Positions 10,365 through 19,666 of a DNA stretch of 64,000 nt are shown in pieces. The DNA comes from Fluviibacter sp039805725. GTDB taxonomy: Bacteria; Pseudomonadota; Gammaproteobacteria; Burkholderiales; Rhodocyclaceae. Made by a program: the position numbers and the translations under genes. A model generated the notes under the pieces. That model was not told where the DNA came from and made no database searches. It saw only the letters and a list, made by a program, of their open reading frames with translations. The first letter of the stretch is position 1. Every line of letters starts with the position of its first letter. Where the stretch lies: the NCBI GenBank assembly GCA_039805725.1, contig JBDLTT010000040.1:1-64000 (forward strand). Direction: 5' to 3'.

Positions 10365-13300
10365 CTATCCGTTCAGTTGGGCATGCAGCGACTGAATGGC
10401 GTAAACCTTCAGCGCATCGCCCGATAGAATGCCGGCCACAGCGGCTTCGGCACCCCAGATCGTGGTATACATCGTGACGCGCGCCATCAGACCCGAGGTC
10501 CGAATCGAACGCGAGTCGTTGATCGCGTGCCGCTTCTCTTCCACCGTATTGATGATCAGGGCAATTTCATCATTCTTGATCATATCCACGATATGCGGAC
10601 GGCCTTCGGTCACCTTGTTGACGCGTTGTACCGGCACACCGGCTTCTTCGATGGCTTTGGCGGTGCCGCGCGTCGCGTTCAGCTGATAACCGGCCAGATG
10701 CAGTTGGCGCGCCATTTCGACAGCCTTGGCCTTATCGCTGTCTTTCACTGACAGGAAGACCTTACCGTTCTTCGGCAGTTTGACGCTACTGGCCATCTGC
10801 GACTTCACAAAGGCTTCGGGGAAGGTCTTGCCCACCCCCATCACCTCGCCGGTTGACTTCATTTCCGGACCGAGAATGGTATCGACGCCGGGGAACTTGG
10901 CGAACGGGAACACGGCTTCCTTGACCGAGTAGTACGGCGGTACGACTTCCTTGGTCACACCCTGCTCGGCCAGCGACTGGCCGGCCATGCAACGGGCGGC
11001 AATCTTGGCCAGTTGCAGGCCGGTCGCCTTGGAAACAAACGGCACCGTCCGCGACGCACGTGGGTTCACTTCCAGCACGTACACCTGATCGTCTTTGATG
11101 GCGAACTGCACGTTCATCAGACCACAGACATTCAGTGCCTGCGCCATTGCCTTGGTCTGGCGGCGCAGCTCTTCCTGAACCGCCTTGCCCAGCGAATACG
11201 GCGGTAGCGAACAGGCCGAGTCGCCCGAGTGGACGCCCGCCTGTTCGATATGTTCCATGACGCCGCCGATAATCACTTCCTGACCATCCGACAACGCGTC
11301 GACGTCGACTTCACAGGCGTCGTTGAGGAAGCGGTCGAGCAGGACCGGAGAATCATTCGAAACTTTAACGGCCTCGCGCATGTAGCGCTCGAGATCCTTC
11401 TGCTCGTGCACAATTTCCATGGCGCGGCCACCCAGCACATACGACGGACGCACGACCAGCGGATAACCGATTTCTTCGGCCATACGCAGCGCTTCTTCTT
11501 CGGTGCGCGCGGTACGGTTCGGCGGCTGTTTCAAGCCCAGATCGTGCAGCAGCTTCTGGAATCGTTCACGGTCTTCGGCCGCATCGATCATATCCGGCGA
11601 CGTACCAATGATCGGCACGCCGTTGGCTTCCAGCGCCAGCGCCAGCTTCAACGGCGTCTGGCCACCATACTGCACAATCACACCCACCGGCTTTTCGATG
11701 GCAACGATTTCCAGCACGTCTTCCAGCGTCAGCGGTTCGAAGTACAGTCGATCCGAGGTGTCGTAGTCGGTTGATACGGTTTCCGGGTTGCAGTTGACCA
11801 TGATGGTCTCGTACCCGTCTTCGCGCATCGCCATCGCGGCGTGCACGCAGCAGTAATCGAATTCGATGCCCTGACCGATTCGGTTTGGGCCACCGCCCAG
11901 CACCATAATCTTCTTCTTGTCCGTCGGCTGGGCTTCGCACTCGTCTTCATAGGTCGAGTACATGTAGGCGGTGTTGGTCGCGAACTCGGCCGCACAGGTA
12001 TCGACACGCTTGTAGACCGGACGCACGCCCAGCGCATGACGGCGCTCGCGCACGGCTTGTTCGGTCGTTTTGGTCAGATAGGCCAGACGACGATCGGCGA
12101 AACCCTTGCGCTTGAGATAACGCAGTTCTTCGGCTGACAGGCTCTCGAAGGCGCGCTGTTCAACCGTCAGCTCCAGATCGACGATTTCCTTGATCTGCGT
12201 CAGGAACCACGGGTCAATCTTGGTCAGTTCGAACACACGCTCAACCGTCATGCCTACGCCAAAGGCATCGGCCACGTACCACAGGCGATCCGGGGTCGCA
12301 TTGGCGAGTTGCTCGTCGATGGTTTCCGGGTCGACCGTTTTCAGGTTAAAGCCGTCGACGCCCACTTCCAGACCGCGCAGCGCCTTCTGCAGCGACTCCT
12401 GGAAAGTACGACCGATCGCCATCACCTCGCCCACCGACTTCATCTGCGTCGTCAGGCGGTTATCAGCCATCGGGAATTTTTCAAAGGCAAAACGTGGCAC
12501 CTTGGTCACCACGTAATCAATCGAGGGCTCAAACGAGGCGGGCGTTTTACCACCGGTAATTTCGTTGGCCAGCTCGTCCAGCGTATACCCGACGGCCAGC
12601 TTGGCAGCGATCTTGGCGATCGGGAAGCCGGTCGCCTTGGAGGCCAGTGCCGACGAACGCGACACACGCGGGTTCATTTCAATCACCACCATACGACCAT
12701 CGTCCGGGTTGATCGAGAACTGCACGTTCGAACCACCGGTATCGACGCCAATCTCGCGCAGCACGGCGATCGAGGCGTTACGCATGATCTGGTATTCCTT
12801 GTCCGTCAGCGTCTGCGCCGGCGCCACGGTAATCGAGTCACCCGTATGCACGCCCATCGGATCCAGGTTTTCAATCGAACAGATGATGATGCAGTTGTCC
12901 TTGCGATCACGCACCACTTCCATTTCGTATTCTTTCCAACCCAGCAGCGATTCTTCAATCAGCAACTCGTTGGTTGGCGAAGCCTCGAGACCACGCTTAC
13001 AGATTGTCTCGAACTCTTCCATGTTGTAGGCGATACCGCCACCGGTGCCCCCCAGCGTAAACGATGGACGGATGATGGTCGGGAAGCCGATGCCGGCCTG
13101 CACCTGATACGCCTCTTCCATCGAGTGGGCGATGGCCGAGCGCGCCGAACCCAGGCCGATCTTGTTCATCGCCTGTTTGAACTTCTCGCGGTCTTCCGCC
13201 TTGTCGATGGCCTCACGCGAGGCACCAATGAGTTCAACGCCGAATTTTTCCAGTACGCCGTTAGCAGCGAGATCGAGCGCGCAATTCAGCGCCGTCTGCC

Positions 13301-13574
13301 CCCCCATGGTCGGTAGCAGCGCATCGGGACGCTCGGTTTCGATGATGCGCGCCACCACCTGCCAGGTAATTGGCTCGATGTACGTGACATCGGCCATCTC
13401 CGGGTCGGTCATGATGGTGGCCGGGTTCGAGTTCACCAGAATGACTTTGTAGCCTTCTTCACGCAGCGCCTTACAGGCCTGTGCGCCGGAATAGTCAAAC
13501 TCGCAGGCCTGACCGATAACGATCGGGCCGGCGCCGATGATGAGAATGCTTTTAAGGTCTGTACGCTTGGGCAT
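10365..13574 (-). CDS. carB: Carbamoyl-phosphate synthase large subunit
   Basis: Makes carbamoyl phosphate from bicarbonate, ammonia (from CarA) and two ATP, for arginine and pyrimidines. The 1069-aa protein shows two homologous ATP-grasp halves: N-terminal IGAGPIVIGQACEFDYSG and, at about residue 560, LGGGPNRIGQGIEFDYCCVH, each with its own ATP-binding segments (PSFTLGGTGGG and PSYVLGGRAM). The C-terminal MGS-like allosteric domain includes the loop TRGTAKAIEEAG. It lies 14 bases after carA and abuts greA. Confidence 0.98.
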   Translation of the reverse strand: MPKRTDLKSILIIGAGPIVIGQACEFDYSGAQACKALREEGYKVILVNSNPATIMTDPEMADVTYIEPITWQVVARIIETERPDALLPTMGGQTALNCALDLAANGVLEKFGVELIGASREAIDKAEDREKFKQAMNKIGLGSARSAIAHSMEEAYQVQAGIGFPTIIRPSFTLGGTGGGIAYNMEEFETICKRGLEASPTNELLIEESLLGWKEYEMEVVRDRKDNCIIICSIENLDPMGVHTGDSITVAPAQTLTDKEYQIMRNASIAVLREIGVDTGGSNVQFSINPDDGRMVVIEMNPRVSRSSALASKATGFPIAKIAAKLAVGYTLDELANEITGGKTPASFEPSIDYVVTKVPRFAFEKFPMADNRLTTQMKSVGEVMAIGRTFQESLQKALRGLEVGVDGFNLKTVDPETIDEQLANATPDRLWYVADAFGVGMTVERVFELTKIDPWFLTQIKEIVDLELTVEQRAFESLSAEELRYLKRKGFADRRLAYLTKTTEQAVRERRHALGVRPVYKRVDTCAAEFATNTAYMYSTYEDECEAQPTDKKKIMVLGGGPNRIGQGIEFDYCCVHAAMAMREDGYETIMVNCNPETVSTDYDTSDRLYFEPLTLEDVLEIVAIEKPVGVIVQYGGQTPLKLALALEANGVPIIGTSPDMIDAAEDRERFQKLLHDLGLKQPPNRTARTEEEALRMAEEIGYPLVVRPSYVLGGRAMEIVHEQKDLERYMREAVKVSNDSPVLLDRFLNDACEVDVDALSDGQEVIIGGVMEHIEQAGVHSGDSACSLPPYSLGKAVQEELRRQTKAMAQALNVCGLMNVQFAIKDDQVYVLEVNPRASRTVPFVSKATGLQLAKIAARCMAGQSLAEQGVTKEVVPPYYSVKEAVFPFAKFPGVDTILGPEMKSTGEVMGVGKTFPEAFVKSQMASSVKLPKNGKVFLSVKDSDKAKAVEMARQLHLAGYQLNATRGTAKAIEEAGVPVQRVNKVTEGRPHIVDMIKNDEIALIINTVEEKRHAINDSRSIRTSGLMARVTMYTTIWGAEAAVAGILSGDALKVYAIQSLHAQLNG

Positions 13575-13588
13575 AGTTCAGCTTTTTA

Positions 13589-14713
13589 TTATTTTGCGGC
13601 GTGTTGAGACATCAGATCGACGAATCGGTCAAAGAGGTAGCTGACATCGTGCGGGCCAGGGCTGGCTTCCGGGTGGCCCTGGAACGAGAAGGCCGGCGCA
13701 TCGGTCAGGGCAATGCCCTGCAGCGTGCCGTCGAACAGCGAGACATGCGTCACCCGCACATTCGCAGGCAGCGTTTCGGCGTCCGCGGCGAAGCCGTGGT
13801 TCTGGCTGGTGATCAACACCTGGCCGGTGTCGATATCTTTCACGGGATGATTGGCGCCGTGGTGACCGAATTTCATTTTGACGGTCTTGGCACCAGCGGC
13901 CAACGCCAGCAACTGGTGGCCCAGGCAAATGCCATACACCGGTTTCTTCACGGCGAGAAACTCGCGAATCGCGCTAATCGCATAATCGCAGGGTTCCGGA
14001 TCACCGGGGCCGTTGGACAGGAACACCCCGTCCGGATTCATCGCCAGCACCTCGGCCGCCGGGGTCTTTGCCGGTACCACGGTCACATCACAACCGCGCT
14101 CGGCCAGCATGCGCAGAATGTTGCGCTTCACACCAAAATCGTAGGCCACGACTTTGAAACGCGGCGTCGGGCCGGTGACGTAACCCTTCAGCGTCCACTC
14201 CCCCTGATTCCAGGTATAGGATTTCTCGACGCTCACTTCCTTGGCTAGATCCATCCCGGCAAGGCCTGGGAAGGCCTTGGCTTCCGCGAGCGCCGCAGCC
14301 GAATCCAGCGATTCGCCGGCAGCGGCGGCAATAATGCAACCGGCTTGGGCGCCCTTCTCACGCAGAATACGCGTCAGCTTTCGGGTGTCGATCCCAGCGA
14401 TGGCGACGATGCCGTGCTTCACCAGATAAGACGACAGGTCGCTCTGGGCACGCCAGTTCGATGCCACCAGCGGCAGATCGCGGATCACCAGACCGGCAGC
14501 GTAGTTCGCGTCCGACTCGAAATCTTCATCATTGCAGCCCACGTTACCAATATGCGGGTAGGTCAGCGTGACGATCTGACGGCAGTACGACGGATCCGTA
14601 AGAATTTCCTGATACCCGGTCAGCGCCGTGTTGAATACGACCTCACCCGATGTTTTGCCCGCCGCACCGATCGACTCGCCCCGAAAAACCGTACCATCCG
14701 CCAACACCAACAT
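13589..14713 (-). CDS. carA: Carbamoyl-phosphate synthase small subunit (glutamine amidotransferase)
   Basis: Hydrolyses glutamine and channels ammonia to CarB. The 374-aa protein starts MLVLADGTVFRGESIG, has the N-terminal small-subunit domain (GYQEILTDPSYCRQIV, YPHIGNVG), then a class I amidotransferase domain. That domain carries FLSNGPGDPEPCDY, the nucleophile in YGICLGHQLLALA, and His and Glu in FQGHPEASPGPHD. An open frame extends 43 codons upstream from a TTG, but the added residues are Ser-rich and unlike CarA, so the internal ATG is chosen. The upstream region is a long structured leader. Confidence 0.97.
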   Translation of the reverse strand: MLVLADGTVFRGESIGAAGKTSGEVVFNTALTGYQEILTDPSYCRQIVTLTYPHIGNVGCNDEDFESDANYAAGLVIRDLPLVASNWRAQSDLSSYLVKHGIVAIAGIDTRKLTRILREKGAQAGCIIAAAAGESLDSAAALAEAKAFPGLAGMDLAKEVSVEKSYTWNQGEWTLKGYVTGPTPRFKVVAYDFGVKRNILRMLAERGCDVTVVPAKTPAAEVLAMNPDGVFLSNGPGDPEPCDYAISAIREFLAVKKPVYGICLGHQLLALAAGAKTVKMKFGHHGANHPVKDIDTGQVLITSQNHGFAADAETLPANVRVTHVSLFDGTLQGIALTDAPAFSFQGHPEASPGPHDVSYLFDRFVDLMSQHAAK

Positions 14714-14830
14714 CGCGACCGGCCGGCTGGAGCAAAGGGGGACACTACTCTTGGCAGCGGACGAGACAGACGATAAAGACGAGGCAGACTCAGCGTAGGA
14801 CACAGCGGCTCCGGATGGCAGACATGCAAA

Positions 14831-14899
14831 GCGGGAGTCCAAAACTGCCGCCCGAAGGCGAACTTTCTGGAACTCCCGCTTGATTCCTGCAAATGCAGG
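14831..14899 (-). promoter_or_regulatory. Structured leader upstream of carA
   Basis: The carA leader, between dapB and carA, contains a stem of eight perfect pairs (GCGGGAGT with ACTCCCGC) enclosing a smaller stem CGCC-TTCG-GGCG with a stable UUCG-type loop when read on the minus strand. Just upstream lies a second small stem, CCTGC-AAAT-GCAGG. About 115 bases then separate it from the carA ATG. carAB is regulated by pyrimidines and arginine in other proteobacteria, so a regulatory leader is plausible; the mechanism is unknown to me. Confidence 0.5.
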
Positions 14900-14959
14900 A
14901 TATTAAGCTGCTGAATTGTAGCGAAAAATGCTGCGTTGCGCTAGTGCCCCGAGAGGCCA

Positions 14960-15772
14960 TCAACCACGTAGGCCGAGCACATCCTGCATATCAAACAAGC
15001 CGTTAGCGCGGCCATGCATGAATTTCGCAGCACGGACGCTCCCCAATGCATAGGGCATGCGGCTGCTGGCTTTATGGCCGATTTCGACCCGTTCACCGGT
15101 GCCACAGAACATCACCACGTGGTCACCGACGATGTCGCCGCCACGCACGGTGGCAAAGCCAATCGTGTTGTCCTTGCGCTCGCCTGTCACGCCTTCGCGA
15201 CCATAAACGGCCACCTCCTTCAGGTTACGACCCAGCCCCTGGGCGACGACCTCACCCATACGTAGCGCTGTTCCCGACGGCGCATCCACCTTGTGGCGGT
15301 GATGCGCTTCGACAATCTCGACGTCATAACCGCTGTTCAGAATACCTGCGGCGATCTCCAGCAGCTTAAAGGTCACGTTGACCCCCACGCTCATATTCGG
15401 CGCAAACACCACGGGCACCGATTGGGCGGCTTCTTTAATCGCGGCCTTGCCGTCTTCTTCAAAACCCGTGGTGCCGATCACTATGCCCACCCCGGCTGCT
15501 TTGCAGGCTTGCAGATGCACCAAGGTGGCCTCCGGGCGTGTGAAATCGATCATGCAGTCAGCGCCTTTCAGGCCCGCCGCCACATCCGAACGGATACGCA
15601 CCGCCGTCGACTGCCCAACGAACTCGCCGGGATCACGCCCTACAAACTCACTGCCCTCACGTTCAAACGCCGCGTACAGCGTTGTTGCCGGGTCTGCCAA
15701 CACGGCCTCGATCAGCATACGACCCATGCGGCCCGAAGCGCCCGCGATCGCAATTTTTACCGGTACAGACAT
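14960..15772 (-). CDS. dapB: 4-hydroxy-tetrahydrodipicolinate reductase
   Basis: NAD(P)H-dependent step of lysine and meso-diaminopimelate synthesis, using the product of DapA (encoded elsewhere in this window). The 270-aa protein begins with a Rossmann motif IAGASGRMGRML, has VIGTTGF and the catalytic stretch EAHHRHKVDAPSGTALRMGE near residue 160, and ends in a dimerisation sheet. Two adjacent ATGs exist; the second, 6 bases after AAGGA, is used here. It follows bamE by 11 bases on the same strand. Confidence 0.97.
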   Translation of the reverse strand: MSVPVKIAIAGASGRMGRMLIEAVLADPATTLYAAFEREGSEFVGRDPGEFVGQSTAVRIRSDVAAGLKGADCMIDFTRPEATLVHLQACKAAGVGIVIGTTGFEEDGKAAIKEAAQSVPVVFAPNMSVGVNVTFKLLEIAAGILNSGYDVEIVEAHHRHKVDAPSGTALRMGEVVAQGLGRNLKEVAVYGREGVTGERKDNTIGFATVRGGDIVGDHVVMFCGTGERVEIGHKASSRMPYALGSVRAAKFMHGRANGLFDMQDVLGLRG

Positions 15773-15783
15773 CATCTTTCCTT

Positions 15784-16377
15784 TTACTTGAAGAGGTGGA
15801 TAAAGCGCCACCACCACGAATCACTCTCTGGTTCGGAACCCTCTTCCGGGCCTTCAGTTCCCTCGGGCAATGCGCCAAGGTCGATAACCTGCGGCTCATT
15901 CGCCCGTGCCGCCCCCGCGACACCCGCCGCTGCGGCCGCATCCGCATCCAGATTCCCAGAAAATTGCACTTCGGCCGGTTGGCCCGCGGCGACGTCGCCG
16001 CCCACGCGTTGCAACAAGCCCGCCGAATTGAAATACATGAAGATGTTACGCATCGTGATCTCGCCGGTCTGTCCGTTTTCGAAACGATAGACATAATCCC
16101 AGCGATCGGCGTGGAAGGGATCCTGCAAGAGCGGCGTACCCAGGACGTAACGCACCTGGTCACGCGTCATACCTGGCCGCAACTGAACGATCTGCTTCTG
16201 TTCAACCAGGTTACCCTGCTGCACGTTGATCCGGTATTCCAGAAAATAACGCTCAACAGCACAACCATTCAGCCCGCTGACCGCCAGACCCATCAAGCCG
16301 GCAGCAGCCCACTGCCCGACGCATCGGACAACAGCGTTCTGGCGACGCGTCGCGGCACAACTGCGGAAAAGTGGCAT
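15784..16377 (-). CDS. bamE: Outer membrane protein assembly factor BamE (SmpA/OmlA lipoprotein)
   Basis: Lipoprotein of the BAM complex that helps fold outer-membrane beta-barrels. The start at MPLFRSCAATRR leaves an N-terminal signal segment ending in GLNGC, a lipobox-like site. The core SmpA fold is clear: NLVEQKQIVQLRPGMTRDQV, LGTPLLQDPFHADRWDYVY, then IFMYFNSAGLLQRVGG. About 60 extra residues after the core are Ala-, Glu- and Pro-rich and end in WWWRFIHLFK, longer than the roughly 113-aa E. coli protein. bamE divergent from fur is a conserved order. Confidence 0.93.
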   Translation of the reverse strand: MPLFRSCAATRRQNAVVRCVGQWAAAGLMGLAVSGLNGCAVERYFLEYRINVQQGNLVEQKQIVQLRPGMTRDQVRYVLGTPLLQDPFHADRWDYVYRFENGQTGEITMRNIFMYFNSAGLLQRVGGDVAAGQPAEVQFSGNLDADAAAAAGVAGAARANEPQVIDLGALPEGTEGPEEGSEPESDSWWWRFIHLFK

Positions 16378-16440
16378 GGACGGAACAGGTCGTTGCAAAA
16401 GCCGCTATCATATCCGAAGTCACCCCCCCAGGAATCGTTT

Positions 16441-16893
16441 ATGCCCTCCCCGAAAGACCTGCAGCAATCCGGACTCAAGGCCACGATGCCGCGAATGAAG
16501 ATTCTCGAGGTCTTCGAAAAGCATCGGGATGCGCACCTCACGGCAGATGACGTCTATCGCATTCTAGTCACCGATGGCCTCGATATCGGCCTGGCCACGG
16601 TCTACCGGGCGCTGACCCAGTTCGAACAAGCAGGTCTGTTACAAAAGCAGAATTTCGAATCCGGCAAGGCCGTGTTTGAGCTGAATCGGGGTGATCACCA
16701 TGACCACCTCGTCTGCCTGCAGTGTGATCGCGTTGTGGAATTCTGCGATCCAGAGATCGAACGTAAACAAGCCGAGATCGCCGAGAACCTGGGCTTTCGC
16801 ATTCAGGCACACGATCTGTGCCTCTACGCCGATTGCATCGACCAGAGCTGCCCGCACCGACCCACCAAGAAGGGGCTGCAGAGCCGGGTCTAA
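16441..16893 (+). CDS. fur: Ferric uptake regulator Fur
   Basis: Iron-responsive repressor, 150 aa. The winged-helix DNA-binding half includes GLKATMPRMKILEVF and LATVYRALTQFEQAGLL. The metal-binding half has HHDHLVC (residues 86-92) with CLQC and a second CIDQSC pair, so the structural zinc cysteines are present. An AGGA site lies 8 bases before the ATG. I see no convincing Fur box between fur and the divergent bamE, so autoregulation is not supported by the sequence. Confidence 0.97.
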   Translation: MPSPKDLQQSGLKATMPRMKILEVFEKHRDAHLTADDVYRILVTDGLDIGLATVYRALTQFEQAGLLQKQNFESGKAVFELNRGDHHDHLVCLQCDRVVEFCDPEIERKQAEIAENLGFRIQAHDLCLYADCIDQSCPHRPTKKGLQSRV

Positions 16894-16907
16894 CCGGCTC
16901 AAGCGCT

Positions 16908-18581
16908 CTAGGGCTCGAGCTTCAGCATCTCCGCCGCATGGGCCCGAGTTCGGGCCGTAATTTCTACGCCGCCCAACATCCGGGCAATCTCTTCGACACG
17001 CGCCGCATCGTCCAGCGCGCTGACTTTGCTCCGGAACGCGTTGCCCGATTTTTCCTTGCTCACCTGCCATTGCCAACCGGCACAGGCCGCCACCTGCGGC
17101 AAATGGGTCACGCACAAGACCTGACGTCGTTCGCCCAATTTCGCCAGTAGGCGCCCCACCACTTCAGCCACACCGCCGCCGATACCGACATCGACCTCAT
17201 CAAAGATGAGGGTCGGCACGGCGCTGCACGCGCTGGTCACCACCTGAATGGCCAGACTAATCCGTGAGAGTTCGCCACCGGAAACCACTTTGGATAACGG
17301 CCGCCAATCGCTGCCGGCCAAGCCGCTGACCTGAAATTCAATACGTTCGTTGCCCTGTGCGCTCCCATCGCCATCCACCGGCTGCAGCACGATCTGGCAC
17401 CGCCCCCCGCCCAAGGCCAGATCCTGCATGGCGTCGCTCACCCCTTTACCCAGCGCCTTGGCCGCTTTCTCACGGCCTTTGCTCAGGCGTGTCGCCGCTT
17501 CGGTGTACGCTTTGGCGGCCGCCGCTACGCGTGCCTCCAGCGCGGCGATATCGGTTGCATCCGCCAACTGCTCGGCTTCTTTCTGCAGTTGATGATACAG
17601 CGCTGGCAGCGCCACGGGTTCCACCAAGTGCTTACGCGCCAGATCGAGCATCAAGCTCATGCGGCGTTCAACCTCAGCCAGCCGCGCCGGATCGACATCC
17701 AGATGATCAAGATGGCGGCGCAATACGGTCAGCGCTTCCGACAACTCGTTGTGCGCGGCCAACAAAAGATCGGTCGGCTCCTGCAAGCGCACATCCATCG
17801 CCGCGCCATCTTTGAGGCGATGCTCCAACCGGCTCAATAGCGAGAGCAAGGGTTCGTCACCCTCACCAAGGGCATCAATCGTGCCCTGCACGATCTCAAT
17901 CAGCGTACTGGCATTGGCCAACCGGCTCTGTTCTTCGCCCATGGCCTGCCAGCCCCAATCCGGTGCATCGTTAGCCACTTCCGCCAGCGCTTTGATCTGC
18001 CAGGCTAGCGCATCGCGCCGCGCTTCGATGTCGCCAGAACGTTTGTCGGCCTCTTCGAGTAACTGCCGTGCCGACGACCAGATGCGCCAGGCTTCGGCAA
18101 CGGCAGCGCCGTCTTTTTGCAACTGGCCAAAATCATCAAGCAACTGACGTTGCGCATCCGAACGCAGCAGCGACTGATGCGCATGCTGACCGTGGATATC
18201 GAGCAGCCATTCACCGACGGTACGTACTTGTTGCAAGGTCACGGGCACACCGTTCACAAAGGCGCGCGACCGACCAGCCGCCTCGAGTACCCGGCGAATG
18301 AGCACACCCTCACCCGGCGCCAACGGAATGTCCTGCTCGGTAAACCATGCCTGAAACTCGGCGTTCTGAACGGCATCGAATTCAGCCGTCACCTCGGCGC
18401 GCTGCGTGCCCGAGCGAATCAAGCCCGCGTCGGCACGTTCGCCCAGCACAAAGGCCAGGGCGTCGATCAGCAAAGATTTACCAGCGCCGGTCTCGCCTGT
18501 CAGTGCGCCAAAACCGGGCTGAAAATCCAGCTCCAGCGATTCGACTAACACAAAGTCACGAATGACCAGCCTACACAACAT
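16908..18581 (-). CDS. recN: DNA repair protein RecN
   Basis: SMC-like ATPase acting in double-strand break repair. The 557-aa protein begins MLCRLVIRDFVLVESLEL with Walker A GETGAGKS at residues 29-36, a central coiled coil, the ABC signature VSGGELSRISLAIQVV, and Walker B PTLIFDEVDVGIGG followed by VLCVTHLPQVAA. A 32-codon in-frame upstream extension is rejected because it overlaps the end of nadK and is Arg-rich. Its start lies 4 bases after the nadK stop; the two are commonly linked. Confidence 0.97.
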   Translation of the reverse strand: MLCRLVIRDFVLVESLELDFQPGFGALTGETGAGKSLLIDALAFVLGERADAGLIRSGTQRAEVTAEFDAVQNAEFQAWFTEQDIPLAPGEGVLIRRVLEAAGRSRAFVNGVPVTLQQVRTVGEWLLDIHGQHAHQSLLRSDAQRQLLDDFGQLQKDGAAVAEAWRIWSSARQLLEEADKRSGDIEARRDALAWQIKALAEVANDAPDWGWQAMGEEQSRLANASTLIEIVQGTIDALGEGDEPLLSLLSRLEHRLKDGAAMDVRLQEPTDLLLAAHNELSEALTVLRRHLDHLDVDPARLAEVERRMSLMLDLARKHLVEPVALPALYHQLQKEAEQLADATDIAALEARVAAAAKAYTEAATRLSKGREKAAKALGKGVSDAMQDLALGGGRCQIVLQPVDGDGSAQGNERIEFQVSGLAGSDWRPLSKVVSGGELSRISLAIQVVTSACSAVPTLIFDEVDVGIGGGVAEVVGRLLAKLGERRQVLCVTHLPQVAACAGWQWQVSKEKSGNAFRSKVSALDDAARVEEIARMLGGVEITARTRAHAAEMLKLEP

Positions 18582-18585
18582 CGTT

Positions 18586-19545
18586 TTAGGCTCCCGACGA
18601 ACGCGAACCACTCGTGGTTTGCCCCGTTCGAATGCTCGGCCCTTCGCTCCAGTGCAACTTCTGACGCAGCATCGCAAAATAACTGTAGCCCGGTGGGTGC
18701 AGCAAGCGTACGCGATGCGGTGAACGCTGCAGCCGTACCGAATCCCCGGGCATCAAGTCCACCGTCTCCTGGCCGTCAAAGTGGGCGCGCGCATTGGCGC
18801 CCTGAACCAGCTTCACTTCAATCCGTGCGCTATCCGGCAAGGTAATTGGCCGATTCGACAGGGCGTGCGGACACAAGGGCACCAAGGCGATACCGCCCAG
18901 CTTGGGATGCAGAATCGGACCATTGGCCGACAAGGCATAGGCCGTCGAACCGGTGGGCGTGCAGATAATCAAGCCATCGGCCCGCGCACTAAAAATAAAC
19001 TCGTCATCGACACGCAGCTCAAACTCGATCAGGCGGCCAATGGCGCCTTTATCGATCACCACATCGTTAAACGCCAGATTGGCCTGCGGCTTCCAACCGG
19101 CCGAGGCGCCACCAAAGACCACCTCGGTATCGAGCAGCAGGCGTTCTTCCTGGGTGAACTTGCCGGCGAGCAACAACCCCATCGCTTCGATCATATCGGA
19201 GCGGGCAATGTCGGTCATAAAGCCGAGGCGACCCTGATTAATCCCCACCAGCGGGCGGTCAAACCTCGCTAGCTGACGTGCGGCGTGAAGCATCGTCCCG
19301 TCACCGCCCACCACCACGGCTAGGTCGACGTGGGTACCGATCTGCTGGAAATCGGCGCACTCGCCGCCGGCCAGGGCCGATTTGCCGAGCAGCTGTTCGG
19401 CCTGAATGGCTGTCTCGGTTTCCACCAGAACCGACACGCCCTGCGCCCGAAAAAAATCTGCCAAAGCCGCAATGGAATCCGCCGCTTCAGGGCTATCCTG
19501 GCGACCAATCAGCGCGACCGATTGCAACGGCAAGGGGTACGACAT
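18586..19545 (-). CDS. nadK: NAD kinase
   Basis: Phosphorylates NAD to NADP. The 319-aa protein has the catalytic GGDGTMLHAAR near residue 85, GINQGRLGFMTDI, the substrate segment NDVVIDKGAIGRLIEF, and TPTGSTAYALSANGPI. About 25 residues at the C-terminus (SIRTGQTTSGSRSSGA) go beyond the 292-aa E. coli protein and look disordered. The chosen start MSYPLPLQSVALIGR fits the family; 67 upstream in-frame codons cover the divergent promoter region shared with hrcA and are rejected. Confidence 0.96.
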   Translation of the reverse strand: MSYPLPLQSVALIGRQDSPEAADSIAALADFFRAQGVSVLVETETAIQAEQLLGKSALAGGECADFQQIGTHVDLAVVVGGDGTMLHAARQLARFDRPLVGINQGRLGFMTDIARSDMIEAMGLLLAGKFTQEERLLLDTEVVFGGASAGWKPQANLAFNDVVIDKGAIGRLIEFELRVDDEFIFSARADGLIICTPTGSTAYALSANGPILHPKLGGIALVPLCPHALSNRPITLPDSARIEVKLVQGANARAHFDGQETVDLMPGDSVRLQRSPHRVRLLHPPGYSYFAMLRQKLHWSEGPSIRTGQTTSGSRSSGA

Positions 19546-19666
19546 CCATCCGACTCCGCAAACAGCCCATCCGGGCGATTTCCGCCCCACCGATACCGAT
19601 ATCGACAGGCGATCAATATATCTCCTCCCCCGATTAAACCACAGAATAATTTTGTAGAATCGGGCT

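Noticed and set aside
12309..13316. 335-codon open frame antisense to carB
   Set aside because: Shadow frame; composition typical of reverse-complement codons, no domain.
14714..14842. 43-residue N-terminal extension of CarA from a TTG codon
   Set aside because: Ser/Ala-rich residues unlike any CarA N-terminus; the internal ATG gives the family start. I keep the region as leader RNA instead.
16378..16440. Fur box in the bamE-fur gap
   Set aside because: No GATAATGATAATCATTATC-like sequence is visible in the 63-base divergent gap.
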